A program made the translations under genes and the position numbers. Shown piece by piece: positions 35,175-44,338 of a stretch of DNA of 64,000 bases (position 1 is its first letter; each line of letters starts with the position of its first letter). The stretch is taken from the NCBI RefSeq assembly GCF_900108115.1, contig NZ_FTPU01000002.1, forward strand, positions 98,679 to 162,678. The letters run 5' to 3'. The notes beneath the pieces were generated by a model, which was given only the letters and a program-made list of their open reading frames with translations, had not been told where the DNA came from and searched no databases. The stretch comes from Epilithonimonas bovis DSM 19482. GTDB lineage: Bacteria > Bacteroidota > Bacteroidia > Flavobacteriales > Weeksellaceae.

Positions 35175-38100
35175 TTACATCGCTTCCATTTTGAAGGTCA
35201 TGCTTTCTATGACTTTCAGGATCGCTTCTACGGTATCCATAGATGTTAAACAGGGCACACCGTTTTCCACCGACATTCTTCGGATTTGGAAACCGTCTCT
35301 TTCGGCTTGTTTTCCTTTTGTAGTCGTATTTACAACATATTGAACTTTGCCTTTTTGAATCAAATCAATTAAGTTGACATCTTCCTCTCCTATTTTATAA
35401 CCGATTTTTGTATGGATTCCTTTTTCCTCGAAGTATTTCGCCGTTCCTTCTGTCGCCCAGATCCTGAATCCGATATCGTAAAACCTTTTAGCTATTGCAG
35501 CAGCTTCTCCCTTGTCAGCATCTGCAACGGTAAACAGGATTGACCCATGCGTTGGCACTTTTCTTCCAGCCCCGATTAAACCTTTATACAAAGCTTTTTC
35601 CAGCGTCAAATCTTTCCCCATCACTTCTCCCGTAGACTTCATTTCAGGGCCCAGCTGTATATCAACTTTGGTTAATTTGCTGAAAGAGAATACCGGGACT
35701 TTTACATAGACGCCTTCTTTATTCGGAACCAGTCCGGATGTATAGCCGAGATCTTTGAGTTTAGCGCCCAGGATGGCTTTGGTAGCCAGCTTAGCCATTG
35801 GCACATCGGTTATTTTTGATAAGAAAGGCACTGTCCTGGATGAACGAGGATTGACTTCGATCACATAAACCTCGCCTCCGGAAATCACGTACTGGATGTT
35901 CATTAATCCAATAACCTTAAGCCCTTTTGCTAAACGGATGGTATAATCTTCCAGTGTTTTGATCTGAGATTCGGTTAAATTCTGAGGCGGATAGACCGCA
36001 ATGGAGTCTCCACTGTGTACACCGGCCCGTTCTATATGCTCCATAATACCGGGGATAACGGTCGTTTCACCATCACAGATAGCATCCACTTCAACTTCCT
36101 GACCAGTTAAATAGCGGTCAATCAAAACGGGCTGGTCCGGGCTGGCTTCCACCGCATTTTCCATGTAATGAGCGAGCTCTGATTCGTTATAAACAATTTC
36201 CATCGCACGGCCACCCAATACGTAACTTGGGCGCACCAAAACAGGATAGCCTATCTCATTGGCAATCACGATGGCCTCTTCTTTAGAAGTCGAAGTTTTC
36301 CCAAGCGGTTGTGGAATTCCTAAATCTTGTAAAGCTTTTTCGAATTTATCTCTGTTCTCTGCTCTGTCCAGATCTTCCAGCGAAGTCCCCAGGATCTGGA
36401 CACCGTGCGCTGCGAGTTTATCTGCCAGATTAATGGCCGTCTGTCCTCCAAACTGCACTACAACGCCTTTTGGTTTTTCGAGTTCGATGATGTTCATCAC
36501 ATCTTCTTCGGCCAATGGTTCAAAGTACAATTTATCAGAAATAGAGAAATCTGTGGACACTGTTTCCGGATTATTATTAATGATAATCGCCTCATAACCC
36601 ATCTCCTGAATTGCCCAAACCGAATGCACCGTTGCATAATCAAACTCCACGCCCTGCCCAATTCTGATAGGCCCGGATCCAAGGACAATAATTTTCTCTT
36701 TATCAGAAACGACACTTTCATTCTCATCTTCGTAAGTTCCGTAGAAATAAGGCGTTTCGGACTCAAATTCTGCCGCACAGGTATCCACCATTTTGTAAAC
36801 CGGCATTATTCCGTTGTCTTTTCTGAACTTAAAAACCTCTTTTTGAGTCGTTTCCCAAAGATGGGCTATATTGAGATCTGCAAAACCTAATTTTTTAGCT
36901 TCCAGAAGAATGTCTTTATCAAATCTATTATCTGCAATCGTTTTTTCGAAGTCAATCAGTTTTTTGATCTTCCAGATAAAGAATTTATCTATTTTGCTCC
37001 ATTCCACAATCTGCTCCCAATCGTAACCTCTTCGTAAAGCATCGCCAATAATGAATAATCTTTCATCGTCACAAACCCGGATTCTTCTTTCTATCTGCTC
37101 CGGTGTTAAGGCTTCAGCCTGTTTTTTCTTTAAGCCTAAGTGTCTTAATCCCGTTTCCAGAGAACGGATGGCTTTCTGCAAAGATTCTTCAAAATTTCTT
37201 CCGATGGCCATTACTTCACCCGTTGCTTTCATCTGAGTTGACAATCTTCTGTCGGCCGTTTCAAATTTATCGAAAGGGAATCTTGGGAACTTAGTTACCA
37301 CATAATCCAGAGCTGGCTCAAAACAAGCGTAAGACGTTCCTGTTACCGGATTTTTGATTTCGTCCAAGGTCAAACCAACGGCAATTTTCGCAGCGATTTT
37401 TGCAATCGGATAACCGGTTGCTTTACTTGCCAAAGCCGATGAACGCGACACTCTAGGATTAACCTCGATAATATAATAATTGAATGAATGCGGGTCTAAT
37501 GCCAGCTGAACGTTACATCCACCTTCGATTCCTAAAGCTCTGATAATCTTCAAAGAAGCATTTCTAAGCAATTGATATTCTCTGTCAGAAAGTGTTTGCG
37601 AAGGCGCCACTACAATCGAATCTCCGGTGTGGACACCTACGGGATCGATGTTTTCCATATTACAAACCACAATGGCATTGTCGTTGGAATCCCGCATTAC
37701 TTCGTATTCGATTTCTTTGAAACCGGCAATGGATTTCTCAATTAGGCATTGCGTTACGGGAGAATATTTCAGTCCTAATTCTGCAATCTCTTTCAGTTCG
37801 GTTTCGTTGGAAGCAATTCCGCCGCCGGTTCCGCCCATCGTAAAAGCAGGGCGCACAATCACCGGATAGCCAATCCTTTCGGCAAAAGCCAATGATTCTT
37901 GTACGGTATGCACAATGTCAGAATCCGGGACCGGCTCGTTTAGCTCGCGCATCAATTCCCTGAAAAGGTCCCTGTCTTCGGCCTGATTGATCGCGGAAAG
38001 CTTCGTGCCTAGCACTTCTACTTTGCATTCTTCCAGAATCCCGGAATTTTCCAGCTGCACCGCCATATTCAGTCCGGTTTGCCCTCCCAAAGTTGGAAGA

Positions 38101-38354
38101 AGCGCATCCGGACGTTCTTTGCGGATAATCCTTGAAACGAATTCCAGAGAAATCGGTTCGATATAAACTTTATCGGCAATCTCTACATCCGTCATTATCG
38201 TTGCCGGATTGGAATTAATCAAAATCACTTTGTAGCCTTCTTCTTTAAGCGAAAGGCAAGCCTGTGTCCCCGAATAATCAAATTCCGCAGCCTGACCAAT
38301 AATGATTGGACCTGAGCCGATTACTAAAATTGTTTGTATATCTGTTCTTTTCAT
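35175..38354 (-). CDS. carB: carbamoyl-phosphate synthase, large subunit
   Basis: A 1059-residue enzyme forming carbamoyl phosphate from bicarbonate, ammonia and two ATP, for pyrimidines and arginine. It has two ATP-grasp halves of similar sequence, each starting with a SGP.IIGQ/RIGQ motif ([14 protein letters not shown] and [14 protein letters not shown]), an oligomerisation domain between them, and the C-terminal allosteric MGS-like domain ([13 protein letters not shown] onwards). The family length is kept. It lies 220 bases downstream of carA with a type A repeat between them, so separate or weak read-through transcription is possible. Confidence 0.97.
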   Translation of the reverse strand: MKRTDIQTILVIGSGPIIIGQAAEFDYSGTQACLSLKEEGYKVILINSNPATIMTDVEIADKVYIEPISLEFVSRIIRKERPDALLPTLGGQTGLNMAVQLENSGILEECKVEVLGTKLSAINQAEDRDLFRELMRELNEPVPDSDIVHTVQESLAFAERIGYPVIVRPAFTMGGTGGGIASNETELKEIAELGLKYSPVTQCLIEKSIAGFKEIEYEVMRDSNDNAIVVCNMENIDPVGVHTGDSIVVAPSQTLSDREYQLLRNASLKIIRALGIEGGCNVQLALDPHSFNYYIIEVNPRVSRSSALASKATGYPIAKIAAKIAVGLTLDEIKNPVTGTSYACFEPALDYVVTKFPRFPFDKFETADRRLSTQMKATGEVMAIGRNFEESLQKAIRSLETGLRHLGLKKKQAEALTPEQIERRIRVCDDERLFIIGDALRRGYDWEQIVEWSKIDKFFIWKIKKLIDFEKTIADNRFDKDILLEAKKLGFADLNIAHLWETTQKEVFKFRKDNGIMPVYKMVDTCAAEFESETPYFYGTYEDENESVVSDKEKIIVLGSGPIRIGQGVEFDYATVHSVWAIQEMGYEAIIINNNPETVSTDFSISDKLYFEPLAEEDVMNIIELEKPKGVVVQFGGQTAINLADKLAAHGVQILGTSLEDLDRAENRDKFEKALQDLGIPQPLGKTSTSKEEAIVIANEIGYPVLVRPSYVLGGRAMEIVYNESELAHYMENAVEASPDQPVLIDRYLTGQEVEVDAICDGETTVIPGIMEHIERAGVHSGDSIAVYPPQNLTESQIKTLEDYTIRLAKGLKVIGLMNIQYVISGGEVYVIEVNPRSSRTVPFLSKITDVPMAKLATKAILGAKLKDLGYTSGLVPNKEGVYVKVPVFSFSKLTKVDIQLGPEMKSTGEVMGKDLTLEKALYKGLIGAGRKVPTHGSILFTVADADKGEAAAIAKRFYDIGFRIWATEGTAKYFEEKGIHTKIGYKIGEEDVNLIDLIQKGKVQYVVNTTTKGKQAERDGFQIRRMSVENGVPCLTSMDTVEAILKVIESMTFKMEAM

Positions 38355-38455
38355 TTTTATATTAGATGTCGGAAAACCGATTTTATTTAATTTTCATTTC
38401 ATAGGATTTCACCTACGAATTAATATTTCCTCCTTATTTTAAAAGCGAATTGCTC

Positions 38456-38560
38456 GCAGCCCGACTTGAGCGGAAATCCTTTTTTGCTTTGACTCAAGTT
38501 CTATTTAGACTGAAATCGTCTGCAAAAAAGATTGGGAGCGGAAGGCGGATTAAGCTGCCC
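38456..38560. repeat. intergenic stem-loop repeat, type A
   Basis: This lies between carB and carA. It runs from GCAGCCCGACTTGAGCGG to GGCGGATTAAGCTGCCC, with the pairing arms AATCCTTTTTTGC and GCAAAAAAGATT. The loop contains GACTCAAGTTC... and TAGACTGAAATCG, which recur in the copies at 43.1 and 48.7 kb. Confidence 0.78.
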
Positions 38561-38574
38561 AAATTATTAATATT

Positions 38575-39648
38575 CTACTTTTTGAAATTTTCCATCAAAG
38601 TGATAAAATCATCAAACAAATAATTCGCGTCTTCCGGGCCTGGACTTGCTTCCGGGTGATATTGTACTGAGAAGCAAGGATGAATTTTGTGCTTTACGCC
38701 TTCGTTTGTTCGGTCATTCAGAGCGATGTGAGTTTCTACCAAATCTGTATTTTTCAAAGAATCCTGGTCAATCGCATAGCCATGATTTTGCGAAGTGATG
38801 GCTACTCTATTTTTCTCCAAATCCAAAACCGGATGATTGCCACCTCTGTGCCCGAATTTCAATTTGTAAGTTTTTGCGCCACAAGCCAAACCAATCAGCT
38901 GATGACCTAAGCAAATCCCGAAAATTGGAACTTTACCCAACAATTTCTGAATCATTACCAAAGCTTCTGCATTATCTTCCGGATCGCCAGGGCCGTTGGA
39001 AAGCATAATTCCGTCTGGATCCATTAGTAGAATTTCTTCTGCCGTTGTATCGTGAGAAACCACAATGATATCACAGTTTCTTTGAGATAATTCTCGAATG
39101 ATCCCTAATTTGGAACCGAAATCAACCAAAACCACTTTGAAACCTCTTCCCGGACTTGCATAAGGCGTTTTTGTAGAAACTTGTTCTACCTGATTGGTTG
39201 GAAAGGTTTTTGATTTCAACTCTTCGATAACTGCTTTTTCGTCTGCATCTGCATTCACGATTTTCCCCTTCTCAACGCCTTTGCTTCTCAGGATTCTTGT
39301 CAGTCTTCTGGTATCAATCCCGGAAATCCCTGACAGGTTTTTCTTTTGGAATAATTCGTCCAAAGTCATCTGTGTCCTGAAATTGGAAGGCAAATCACAC
39401 AATTCTTTTACAATCAAACCTTTAATGGCCGGCTCGATACTCTCGTAATCATCACGGTTGATCCCATAATTCCCGATCAAAGGATAAGTCATGCAAACGA
39501 TTTGTCCGCAGTAACTCGGGTCAGAAATCAATTCCTGATAACCGGTCATCCCTGTATTGAAAACCACTTCGCCGTCGGTATCTTTATCTGTACCAAACCC
39601 TGTTCCGTGAAAAACTTCGCCGGATTCTAATATTAACTTCTTTTTCAT
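38575..39648 (-). CDS. carA: carbamoyl-phosphate synthase, small (glutaminase) subunit
   Basis: A 357-residue subunit that hydrolyses glutamine and passes ammonia to CarB. The N-terminal half is the CPSase small-chain domain (LILESGEVFHGTGFG, VVFNTGMTGYQELISDPSYCGQ). The C-terminal half is a class I glutamine amidotransferase with the nucleophile Cys in PIFGICLGHQLIGLA and the His/Glu pair in VQYHPEASPGPED. It is separated from pyrB by a terminator. A small hairpin (GAAGATGG / CCATCTTC, 39673-39702) lies in its leader. Confidence 0.97.
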   Translation of the reverse strand: MKKKLILESGEVFHGTGFGTDKDTDGEVVFNTGMTGYQELISDPSYCGQIVCMTYPLIGNYGINRDDYESIEPAIKGLIVKELCDLPSNFRTQMTLDELFQKKNLSGISGIDTRRLTRILRSKGVEKGKIVNADADEKAVIEELKSKTFPTNQVEQVSTKTPYASPGRGFKVVLVDFGSKLGIIRELSQRNCDIIVVSHDTTAEEILLMDPDGIMLSNGPGDPEDNAEALVMIQKLLGKVPIFGICLGHQLIGLACGAKTYKLKFGHRGGNHPVLDLEKNRVAITSQNHGYAIDQDSLKNTDLVETHIALNDRTNEGVKHKIHPCFSVQYHPEASPGPEDANYLFDDFITLMENFKK

Positions 39649-39731
39649 TTTTATTTTTTATGCTGGAAGTTTGAAGATGGGTGTTGGAAGTCTTCCATCT
39701 TCCTGCTTCTCTCATCCTTTCTTTTTACCTC

Positions 39732-39755
39732 AAAAAAAACACGCCCGAAAGCGTG
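39732..39755 (-). terminator. intrinsic terminator after pyrB
   Basis: The stem CACGC / GCGTG is followed on the minus strand by a run of T. It separates pyrB from carA. Confidence 0.65.
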
Positions 39756-39763
39756 AATAATAT

Positions 39764-40666
39764 TTAATTGTTGGAATCGCTGAATTCGAAACCTTTATTT
39801 TCTAAATCAAATTTTAAAATGGCCATTCGCGCAAACACGCCGTTCTGCATTTGTTTGAAAATTCTCGACCTTTCACATTCAACTAAATCTGAATCAATTT
39901 CCACACCTCGGTTGATTGGTGCCGGATGCATAACGATCGCATTAGGTTTCATCTTCGCTTCACGTTCTTTTGTCAAACCGAATTTCTTCAGATAATCTTC
40001 CGGTTTGAAATTGAAATGACGCTCATGACGCTCGTGCTGGATCCTCAATAAAATCAAAACATCAACTTCTTTCACCAGGTCATCAAACTGCATATAAGTA
40101 CCGTTGACCAGCATCCCTTCGTCAAACCAAAATTCGGGGCCGGAAAAGTAAACCTTCGCTCCCATCCTTCTGAACAAACCGGCACCGGAGTTGGCAACCC
40201 GGCTATGCTTGACATCGCCCACGATACCAATTTTAAGACCTTCAATCTTTCCAAATTCCTGAATGATTGTCATTGCATCCAAAATGGCTTGCGAAGGATG
40301 ATGTCCCGTTCCGTCACCTGCATTTACGATACTTAATTTAGTATCTTTCAATGCGTCATAATAACGTGTTTCCGAATGTCTGATTGCCGCGACTTCTACG
40401 CCAATAGCTTCCAGAGTTTTAATCGTATCCAAAAGTGTTTCGCCTTTTGCAATGGAACTTTTATCAGCTTCGAAATCGATAACTTGAAGTCCCAATTTCT
40501 TTTCTGCAACTTCAAAACTTGTTTTGGTTCTCGTGCTATTCTCAAAAAACAGGTTCGCGGCGAAAACATCGCCTTCAATCTTGCTAATCTTTCCTTCTGA
40601 AAACGCCTGAGCTTCTTTTAAAATTTTCTCTATACTATCCGTAGAAACGCGTGAAAGCTTAATCAT
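39764..40666 (-). CDS. pyrB: aspartate carbamoyltransferase, catalytic subunit
   Basis: A 300-residue enzyme joining carbamoyl phosphate and aspartate in pyrimidine synthesis. The carbamoyl-phosphate motif is FFENSTRTKTSFE (about residue 48). The aspartate-binding parts follow: a GTGHHPSQAILD segment and the late VMHPAPINRGVEI. No regulatory-subunit gene (pyrI) is next to it, so the protein is probably an unregulated trimer, with control by transcription. Upstream lies a leader with a terminator that looks like an attenuator. Confidence 0.96.
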   Translation of the reverse strand: MIKLSRVSTDSIEKILKEAQAFSEGKISKIEGDVFAANLFFENSTRTKTSFEVAEKKLGLQVIDFEADKSSIAKGETLLDTIKTLEAIGVEVAAIRHSETRYYDALKDTKLSIVNAGDGTGHHPSQAILDAMTIIQEFGKIEGLKIGIVGDVKHSRVANSGAGLFRRMGAKVYFSGPEFWFDEGMLVNGTYMQFDDLVKEVDVLILLRIQHERHERHFNFKPEDYLKKFGLTKEREAKMKPNAIVMHPAPINRGVEIDSDLVECERSRIFKQMQNGVFARMAILKFDLENKGFEFSDSNN

Positions 40667-40681
40667 AATTCAAATTTTTAA

Positions 40682-40713
40682 ATAAAAAAAACGAAGCCTA
40701 AAAAGACTTCGTT
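40682..40713 (-). terminator. leader terminator upstream of pyrB
   Basis: The minus strand reads AACGAAGTC, loop TTTTTA, GGCTTCGTT, then a run of T: a 9-bp stem with one U-G pair. It stands between the promoter and the pyrB start codon, the position expected of an attenuator. Confidence 0.8.
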
Positions 40714-40786
40714 AAATATAAAAAATATTGTTGTTGTCGGCAAACTTGCCAATTGTTGTTATCGCTAAATTCTGTACCAGATTCAT
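40712..40786 (-). CDS. putative leader peptide of pyrB (24 residues)
   Basis: The frame begins with an ATG 6 bases after the -7 box and ends with a TAA that abuts the terminator stem. It encodes MNLVQNLAITTIG... ending NNNIFYI. Its last codons are U-rich (ATT TTT TAT ATT), so RNA polymerase would need UTP there while a ribosome follows. The start is nearly leaderless, as seen for other genes in this window. It is short, and chance cannot be excluded without comparison to related genomes. Confidence 0.4.
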   Translation of the reverse strand: MNLVQNLAITTIGKFADNNNIFYI

Positions 40787-40894
40787 TGGGTGCAAAGATA
40801 CCAATATTTTCTATATTATGAAATCTTATTCATAATTTTTTATGTTATATGAATGAACTTCTGCTCTAAAATTTTTACAATCAAAAATTTTCTT

Positions 40895-40902
40895 TACTTT
40901 TG
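40895..40902 (+). promoter_or_regulatory. -7 promoter box (TACTTTTG) for the Lrp/AsnC gene
   Basis: TACTTTTG matches TAnnTTTG and lies 18 bases before the ATG. Confidence 0.5.
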
Positions 40903-40920
40903 AAAGAATGATTTGCCATT

Positions 40921-41382
40921 ATGGGATTGGATAAAAAAGACAAATTAATTCTTTCGCTTCTACAAGAGGATTCTACGCTATCTGTAAAAGAAATTTCTGA
41001 AAAAATCGGACTGACTTTTACTCCAACTTACGAACGCATCAAAAACCTTGAAAAACAAGGTGTCGTAGAAAAATATGTTGCGATTTTGAACCGAGAAAAA
41101 CTCGGCATCAACATCGTGGTTTATTGCAATATTCGTCTAAAAGAACAATCTCAAAAAACACTTAAAGAATTCGAAGATTATATTTCCAAATATGATGAAG
41201 TACAGGAAATCATCAGTCTTTCCGGCGAATATGATTATATGTTGAAAATTCTTGCGAGTGATATCAATTCGTACAATAATTTTACGGTCAATATAATCTC
41301 CAACGGTCCTAACATCGGGCAATATCACAGTTCTATTGTTCTTGCCGAAGTTAAAAAGACGACTAAGTTTAAGTTGGATTAA
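40921..41382 (+). CDS. Lrp/AsnC-family transcriptional regulator
   Basis: A 153-residue regulator. The N-terminal winged helix-turn-helix starts LGLDKKDKLILSLLQEDS-like (MGLDKKDKLIL) and reads VKEISEKIGLTFTPTYERIKNLEKQGVVEKY. The C-terminal RAM/ACT domain (from about residue 65) includes VQEIISLSGEYDYMLKIL, the amino-acid sensing fold. Such proteins form octamers and respond to amino acids. It sits between the divergent pyrB and the arginine genes, so control of one or both is plausible but not shown. Confidence 0.92.
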   Translation: MGLDKKDKLILSLLQEDSTLSVKEISEKIGLTFTPTYERIKNLEKQGVVEKYVAILNREKLGINIVVYCNIRLKEQSQKTLKEFEDYISKYDEVQEIISLSGEYDYMLKILASDINSYNNFTVNIISNGPNIGQYHSSIVLAEVKKTTKFKLD

Positions 41383-41389
41383 AACTAAA

Positions 41390-41540
41390 TTTAAACGCAA
41401 AGTCGCAAAAAATTTATTTATAATACTTCTCAGAGTCGCAAAGGATAAATTTTCAATTTATCTCACTTTAACGAAGTTAAGACTTTGTGCCTTAAAGCAT
41501 TTAGTTTAATTTCATTTTGCGCCTTTGCGATAAATTTTTC
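41390..41540. repeat. inverted CGCAAAG-type repeat region between the Lrp gene and argH
   Basis: The convergent gap starts with AAACGCAAAGTCGCAAAAAATTTAT and ends with the inverted counterpart GCGCCTTTGCGATAAATTT. The middle holds AGAGTCGCAAAGGATAAATT and ACTTTGTGCC. It can fold into a long AT-rich hairpin and probably serves as terminator for both genes. The words CGCAAAG / CTTTGCG link it to the repeats in front of the arg genes. Confidence 0.55.
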
Positions 41541-41545
41541 AATAA

Positions 41546-42850
41546 TTAACCCAACAATTTATCTCTAACTTTATTGAATTGATATTCGATTTCATCGAGG
41601 CAAAGATTTCCTAAACTGCCTTGATGAGAATGATGGAGTTCTTTGTAATCGTATTCAAAAACACCATTTTCAATCTCTTGACCGATTTGGATATAAGCAT
41701 CGCGGAAAGATTTCCCATTCTTCACTTCTTCATTGATTTTTTCTACGCTGAAGATGTATTTATATTTTTCATCGTCCAGAATATTGTCTTTCACTTCGAT
41801 ATTTGGAAGCGTGTAAATCAATATTTCCAAACATTCTTTCAAAGAATCGATTGCAGGGAAAAGGATTTCTTTTGTCAATTGCAAATCTCTATGATAACCA
41901 GAAGGCAGATTATTGGTCAACAAAATCAATTCATTTGGCAAACCTTGAATTCTGTTGCATCTCGCTCTTACCAATTCGAAAATGTCAGGATTTTTTTTGT
42001 GAGGCATTATACTGCTTCCCGTTGTAAATTCTTTCGGAAAGCTTATGAAATCAAAATTCTGGCTCAAATAAAGACAAACATCATAAGAAAACTTGCTTAA
42101 AGTTCCAGCCAAAACCGAAAGCGAATTCGCCAATAATTTCTCCGATTTTCCGCGCGTCATTTGCGCATAAACCACATTATAATTCAGTGTTCTGAAATCT
42201 AATTTGTAAGTCGTGCTTTCTCTGTCAATCGGGAAAGATGAGCCATAACCTGCGGCCGAGCCCAATGGATTTTTGTTAATGATATTCTTTGTTGCAAACA
42301 GCAGTTCCAAATCATCAACCAAAGCTTCTGCATAGGCGCCAAACCACAATCCGAAAGAGGACGGCATCGCCACCTGGAAATGTGTATAACCGGGCAACAA
42401 TACATTTTTATGCTGATTGGCTTTATCTTTCAGAATCTGGAAAAACGAGTCGGCACGTTCTGTAATTTCTCGGATTTCGTCTAGAAGATATAACTTGATA
42501 TCTGTTAAAACCTGATCGTTTCTGGATCTTGCGGTGTGGATTTTTTTCCCGGTTTCACCCAGTTTCTCTATCAGAATCGTTTCGATTTGTGAATGGATGT
42601 CTTCGGCCGTTTTATCAATTTCAAAACTTCCTTTTTCGATTTCGGAGAGAACTTCTTCCAAAACCGCAACAATGGCCTGCTCTTCATCCAAGCGCATCAA
42701 TCCGACTTCTGCGAGCATTTTGGCGTGTGCAATAGAACCCAACACATCGTATTTTGCTAATCTATCGTCAAAATCGAGGTCTTTACCGACCGTGAATTTG
42801 TTAACCAAATCATTGGTTTTCGTATTATCTTTTTGCCAGATTTTTTTCAT
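41546..42850 (-). CDS. argH: argininosuccinate lyase
   Basis: A 434-residue enzyme of the fumarase/aspartase superfamily that splits argininosuccinate into arginine and fumarate, the last step of arginine synthesis. The start is placed at 42850 (MKKIWQKDN); the ATG ten codons upstream lies in a repeat element. Visible motifs are HTARSRNDQVLTD, GYTHFQVAMPS and the family signature GSSIMPHKKNPD. It is the last gene of the leftward arginine series. Confidence 0.95.
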   Translation of the reverse strand: MKKIWQKDNTKTNDLVNKFTVGKDLDFDDRLAKYDVLGSIAHAKMLAEVGLMRLDEEQAIVAVLEEVLSEIEKGSFEIDKTAEDIHSQIETILIEKLGETGKKIHTARSRNDQVLTDIKLYLLDEIREITERADSFFQILKDKANQHKNVLLPGYTHFQVAMPSSFGLWFGAYAEALVDDLELLFATKNIINKNPLGSAAGYGSSFPIDRESTTYKLDFRTLNYNVVYAQMTRGKSEKLLANSLSVLAGTLSKFSYDVCLYLSQNFDFISFPKEFTTGSSIMPHKKNPDIFELVRARCNRIQGLPNELILLTNNLPSGYHRDLQLTKEILFPAIDSLKECLEILIYTLPNIEVKDNILDDEKYKYIFSVEKINEEVKNGKSFRDAYIQIGQEIENGVFEYDYKELHHSHQGSLGNLCLDEIEYQFNKVRDKLLG

Positions 42851-42863
42851 TTTGTAATATTTT

Positions 42864-42942
42864 GAACGCAAAGTGCGCAAAGTTTTTTATTGATTTTTAT
42901 TGAAAATATTTAAGGTTCGCAAAGGCGCTGACGCTCAACTAA
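42864..42942 (-). repeat. arg-region repeat R1, copy before argH
   Basis: The plus strand reads GAACGCAAAGTGCGCAAAG, an AT-rich middle with TATTGAAAATATTTAAGG, then TTCGCAAAGGCGCTGACGC. Three further copies stand at 45112, 46202 and 48608, each 7-20 bases before the start codon of an arg gene and all in the same orientation. Confidence 0.8.
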
Positions 42943-42964
42943 GACTAAATAATCTTCAAGTGTT

Positions 42965-43044
42965 TTTGTCATTCTTTAGGAAATCTCAATTGTCTAGATT
43001 GACTTCGTCGAACCACTTCGTTAGGTTTCCTACGGAATGACAAA
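42965..43044. repeat. inverted repeat element with 19-base arms
   Basis: The arms TTTGTCATTCTTTAGGAAA (42965-42983) and TTTCCTACGGAATGACAAA (43026-43044) are nearly complementary. The loop carries ATTGACTTCGTCGAACCA and CTTCGTTAGG, a module also present inside the type A repeats at 43083 and 48709. The 405-base gap between argH and argE consists of this element, the R1 copy before it and the type A copy after it. Confidence 0.75.
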
Positions 43045-43082
43045 CTTTGTGGTTACAACATTCTCTTGTTTTTTACTGAATC

Positions 43083-43238
43083 TGCTGCCCGACTTGAGCG
43101 GAAATCCTTTTTTGCTTGTACTTAATTTCTATTTAAACTGAAATCGTGAGCAAAAAAGATTGACTTCGTCGAACCACTCCGTTAGGTTTGGGAGCCCTTC
43201 GACAAGCTCAGGATAAACTCAGGCGGATAAAGCTGCCC
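43083..43238. repeat. intergenic stem-loop repeat, type A, with two nested modules
   Basis: Outer ends are TGCTGCCCGACTTGAGCGG and GGCGGATAAAGCTGCCC, with arms AATCCTTTTTTGC and GCAAAAAAGATT. Compared with the 38.5-kb copy it contains the extra module TTGACTTCGTCGAACCACT...GTTAGGTTT and a second insert CCCTTCGACAAGCTCAGG. Confidence 0.78.
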
Positions 43239-43255
43239 AAATCCTTAAAATTTAT

Positions 43256-44338
43256 TTACAATATTTTCTCTAATATTTTGATATAAATATCAATGCCTTC
43301 GCGGATTTCATCAATATAAACAAACTCGTCCGCAGTGTGGGAACGTAAGCTGTCGCCAACACCTAATTTGACCGATGTGCACGGAATAATGGCCTGGTCC
43401 GAAGAGGTCGGCGAACCGTAAGTCGTCCTGCCCAAAGCCAATCCTGCCTGAACAAACGGATGGTTAACATCAATTTTTGAGGAATTGAGACGGAAAGACC
43501 TTGGCGTCAGTTTGGATGTCATCTGCGACTGGATGATCCCGAAAACTTCCCTATTGGTATATTCATCCGTCACACGTACATCCAAAGTGAATTGGCATTT
43601 ATCAGGAACCACGTTATGTTGCGTACCAGCATTGATCACCGACAAGGTCACCTTCACTTCGCCCAGATATTCAGAAACTTTTGGGAATTTGAATTTCAAG
43701 ATATTCTGCAAATCCTCCATACACTTCACAATCGCATTATTATCGTTAGGATGCGCGGCGTGGGAAGGCGTTCCCGTCATCTCGCCATCAATTACCAGTA
43801 AACCTTTCTCCGCAATGGCGAGATTCATTTTGGTTGGTTCGCCAACAATGGCTAATTCTACATTCGGAAGCTGGGGAAACAAAGCTTCGATACCGTCTAA
43901 TCCTGAAATTTCTTCCTCAGCGGTCAAAGCAATTACCAGGTTATGCGACAAATTTTCGGCTTCATAAAAATAAAGGAAAGTCTGCGCCATCGCTGCCAAA
44001 GACGCACCCGCATCATTGCTTCCCAAACCGAATAATTTACCGTCTTTTTCCACCGGGATAAACGGATCCAGCGTATAAGCTTTGTTTGGTTTTACCGTGT
44101 CGTGGTGTGTATTGAGAAGAATCGATGGTTTGGCCGGATCAAAATATTTATTAGTTGCCCAGATATTATTTTTGAAGCGGTTGACGGCAATATGATGCTC
44201 ATTGAAAAAGCCTTCTATAATCAGCGAAACATTATATTCGTCGCGGCTCATAGATGGTGTTGCGATGAGTTTTTTCAGCAGTTTGACTGCGTTTTCCGCT
44301 AATTCTTCCCGGCTAAAGACAGATTTCAGTTCCTTCAT
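43256..44338 (-). CDS. argE: N-acyl-ornithine/citrulline deacylase (M20 metallopeptidase family)
   Basis: A 360-residue zinc enzyme of the M20/ArgE/DapE family. Metal ligands are visible at LNTHHDTVKP, GSNDAGASLAAM, and the catalytic Glu pair in ALTAEEEISGLDG; a further ligand His sits near the end (LRSHTADEFVYID). In a pathway with an N-acylornithine transcarbamylase, this enzyme should remove acetyl or succinyl from N-acylcitrulline. It overlaps argB by 26 bases, so translation of the two is probably coupled. Confidence 0.88.
   Translation of the reverse strand: MKELKSVFSREELAENAVKLLKKLIATPSMSRDEYNVSLIIEGFFNEHHIAVNRFKNNIWATNKYFDPAKPSILLNTHHDTVKPNKAYTLDPFIPVEKDGKLFGLGSNDAGASLAAMAQTFLYFYEAENLSHNLVIALTAEEEISGLDGIEALFPQLPNVELAIVGEPTKMNLAIAEKGLLVIDGEMTGTPSHAAHPNDNNAIVKCMEDLQNILKFKFPKVSEYLGEVKVTLSVINAGTQHNVVPDKCQFTLDVRVTDEYTNREVFGIIQSQMTSKLTPRSFRLNSSKIDVNHPFVQAGLALGRTTYGSPTSSDQAIIPCTSVKLGVGDSLRSHTADEFVYIDEIREGIDIYIKILEKIL

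Larger units (their letters stand above)
40667..40800 (-). promoter_or_regulatory. putative transcription-attenuation leader of pyrB
   Basis: On the minus strand, in order: a -7 box TATCTTTG (40793-40800), a 24-codon open frame (40712-40786), a weak hairpin GGCA / TGCC inside it, a U-rich tract ATATTTTTTATATTTAA, and an intrinsic terminator (40682-40713). The pyrB ATG follows. No minus-strand gene lies upstream that this terminator could serve, since the next gene is divergent. This arrangement resembles the UTP-sensitive pyrBI attenuator of enterobacteria. Function is inferred. Confidence 0.6.

Noticed and set aside
36405..36890. A 161-codon plus-strand frame inside carB.
   Set aside because: It is antisense to a well-conserved part of carB, has no promoter, and its composition follows from the carB codons. 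Other long antisense frames in recQ and the RND pump were dropped for the same reason.
42851..42880. A longer argH start (MRTLRSKYYK...).
   Set aside because: These codons lie over the repeat element in front of argH; the ATG at 42850 gives the usual family start MKKIWQKDN.
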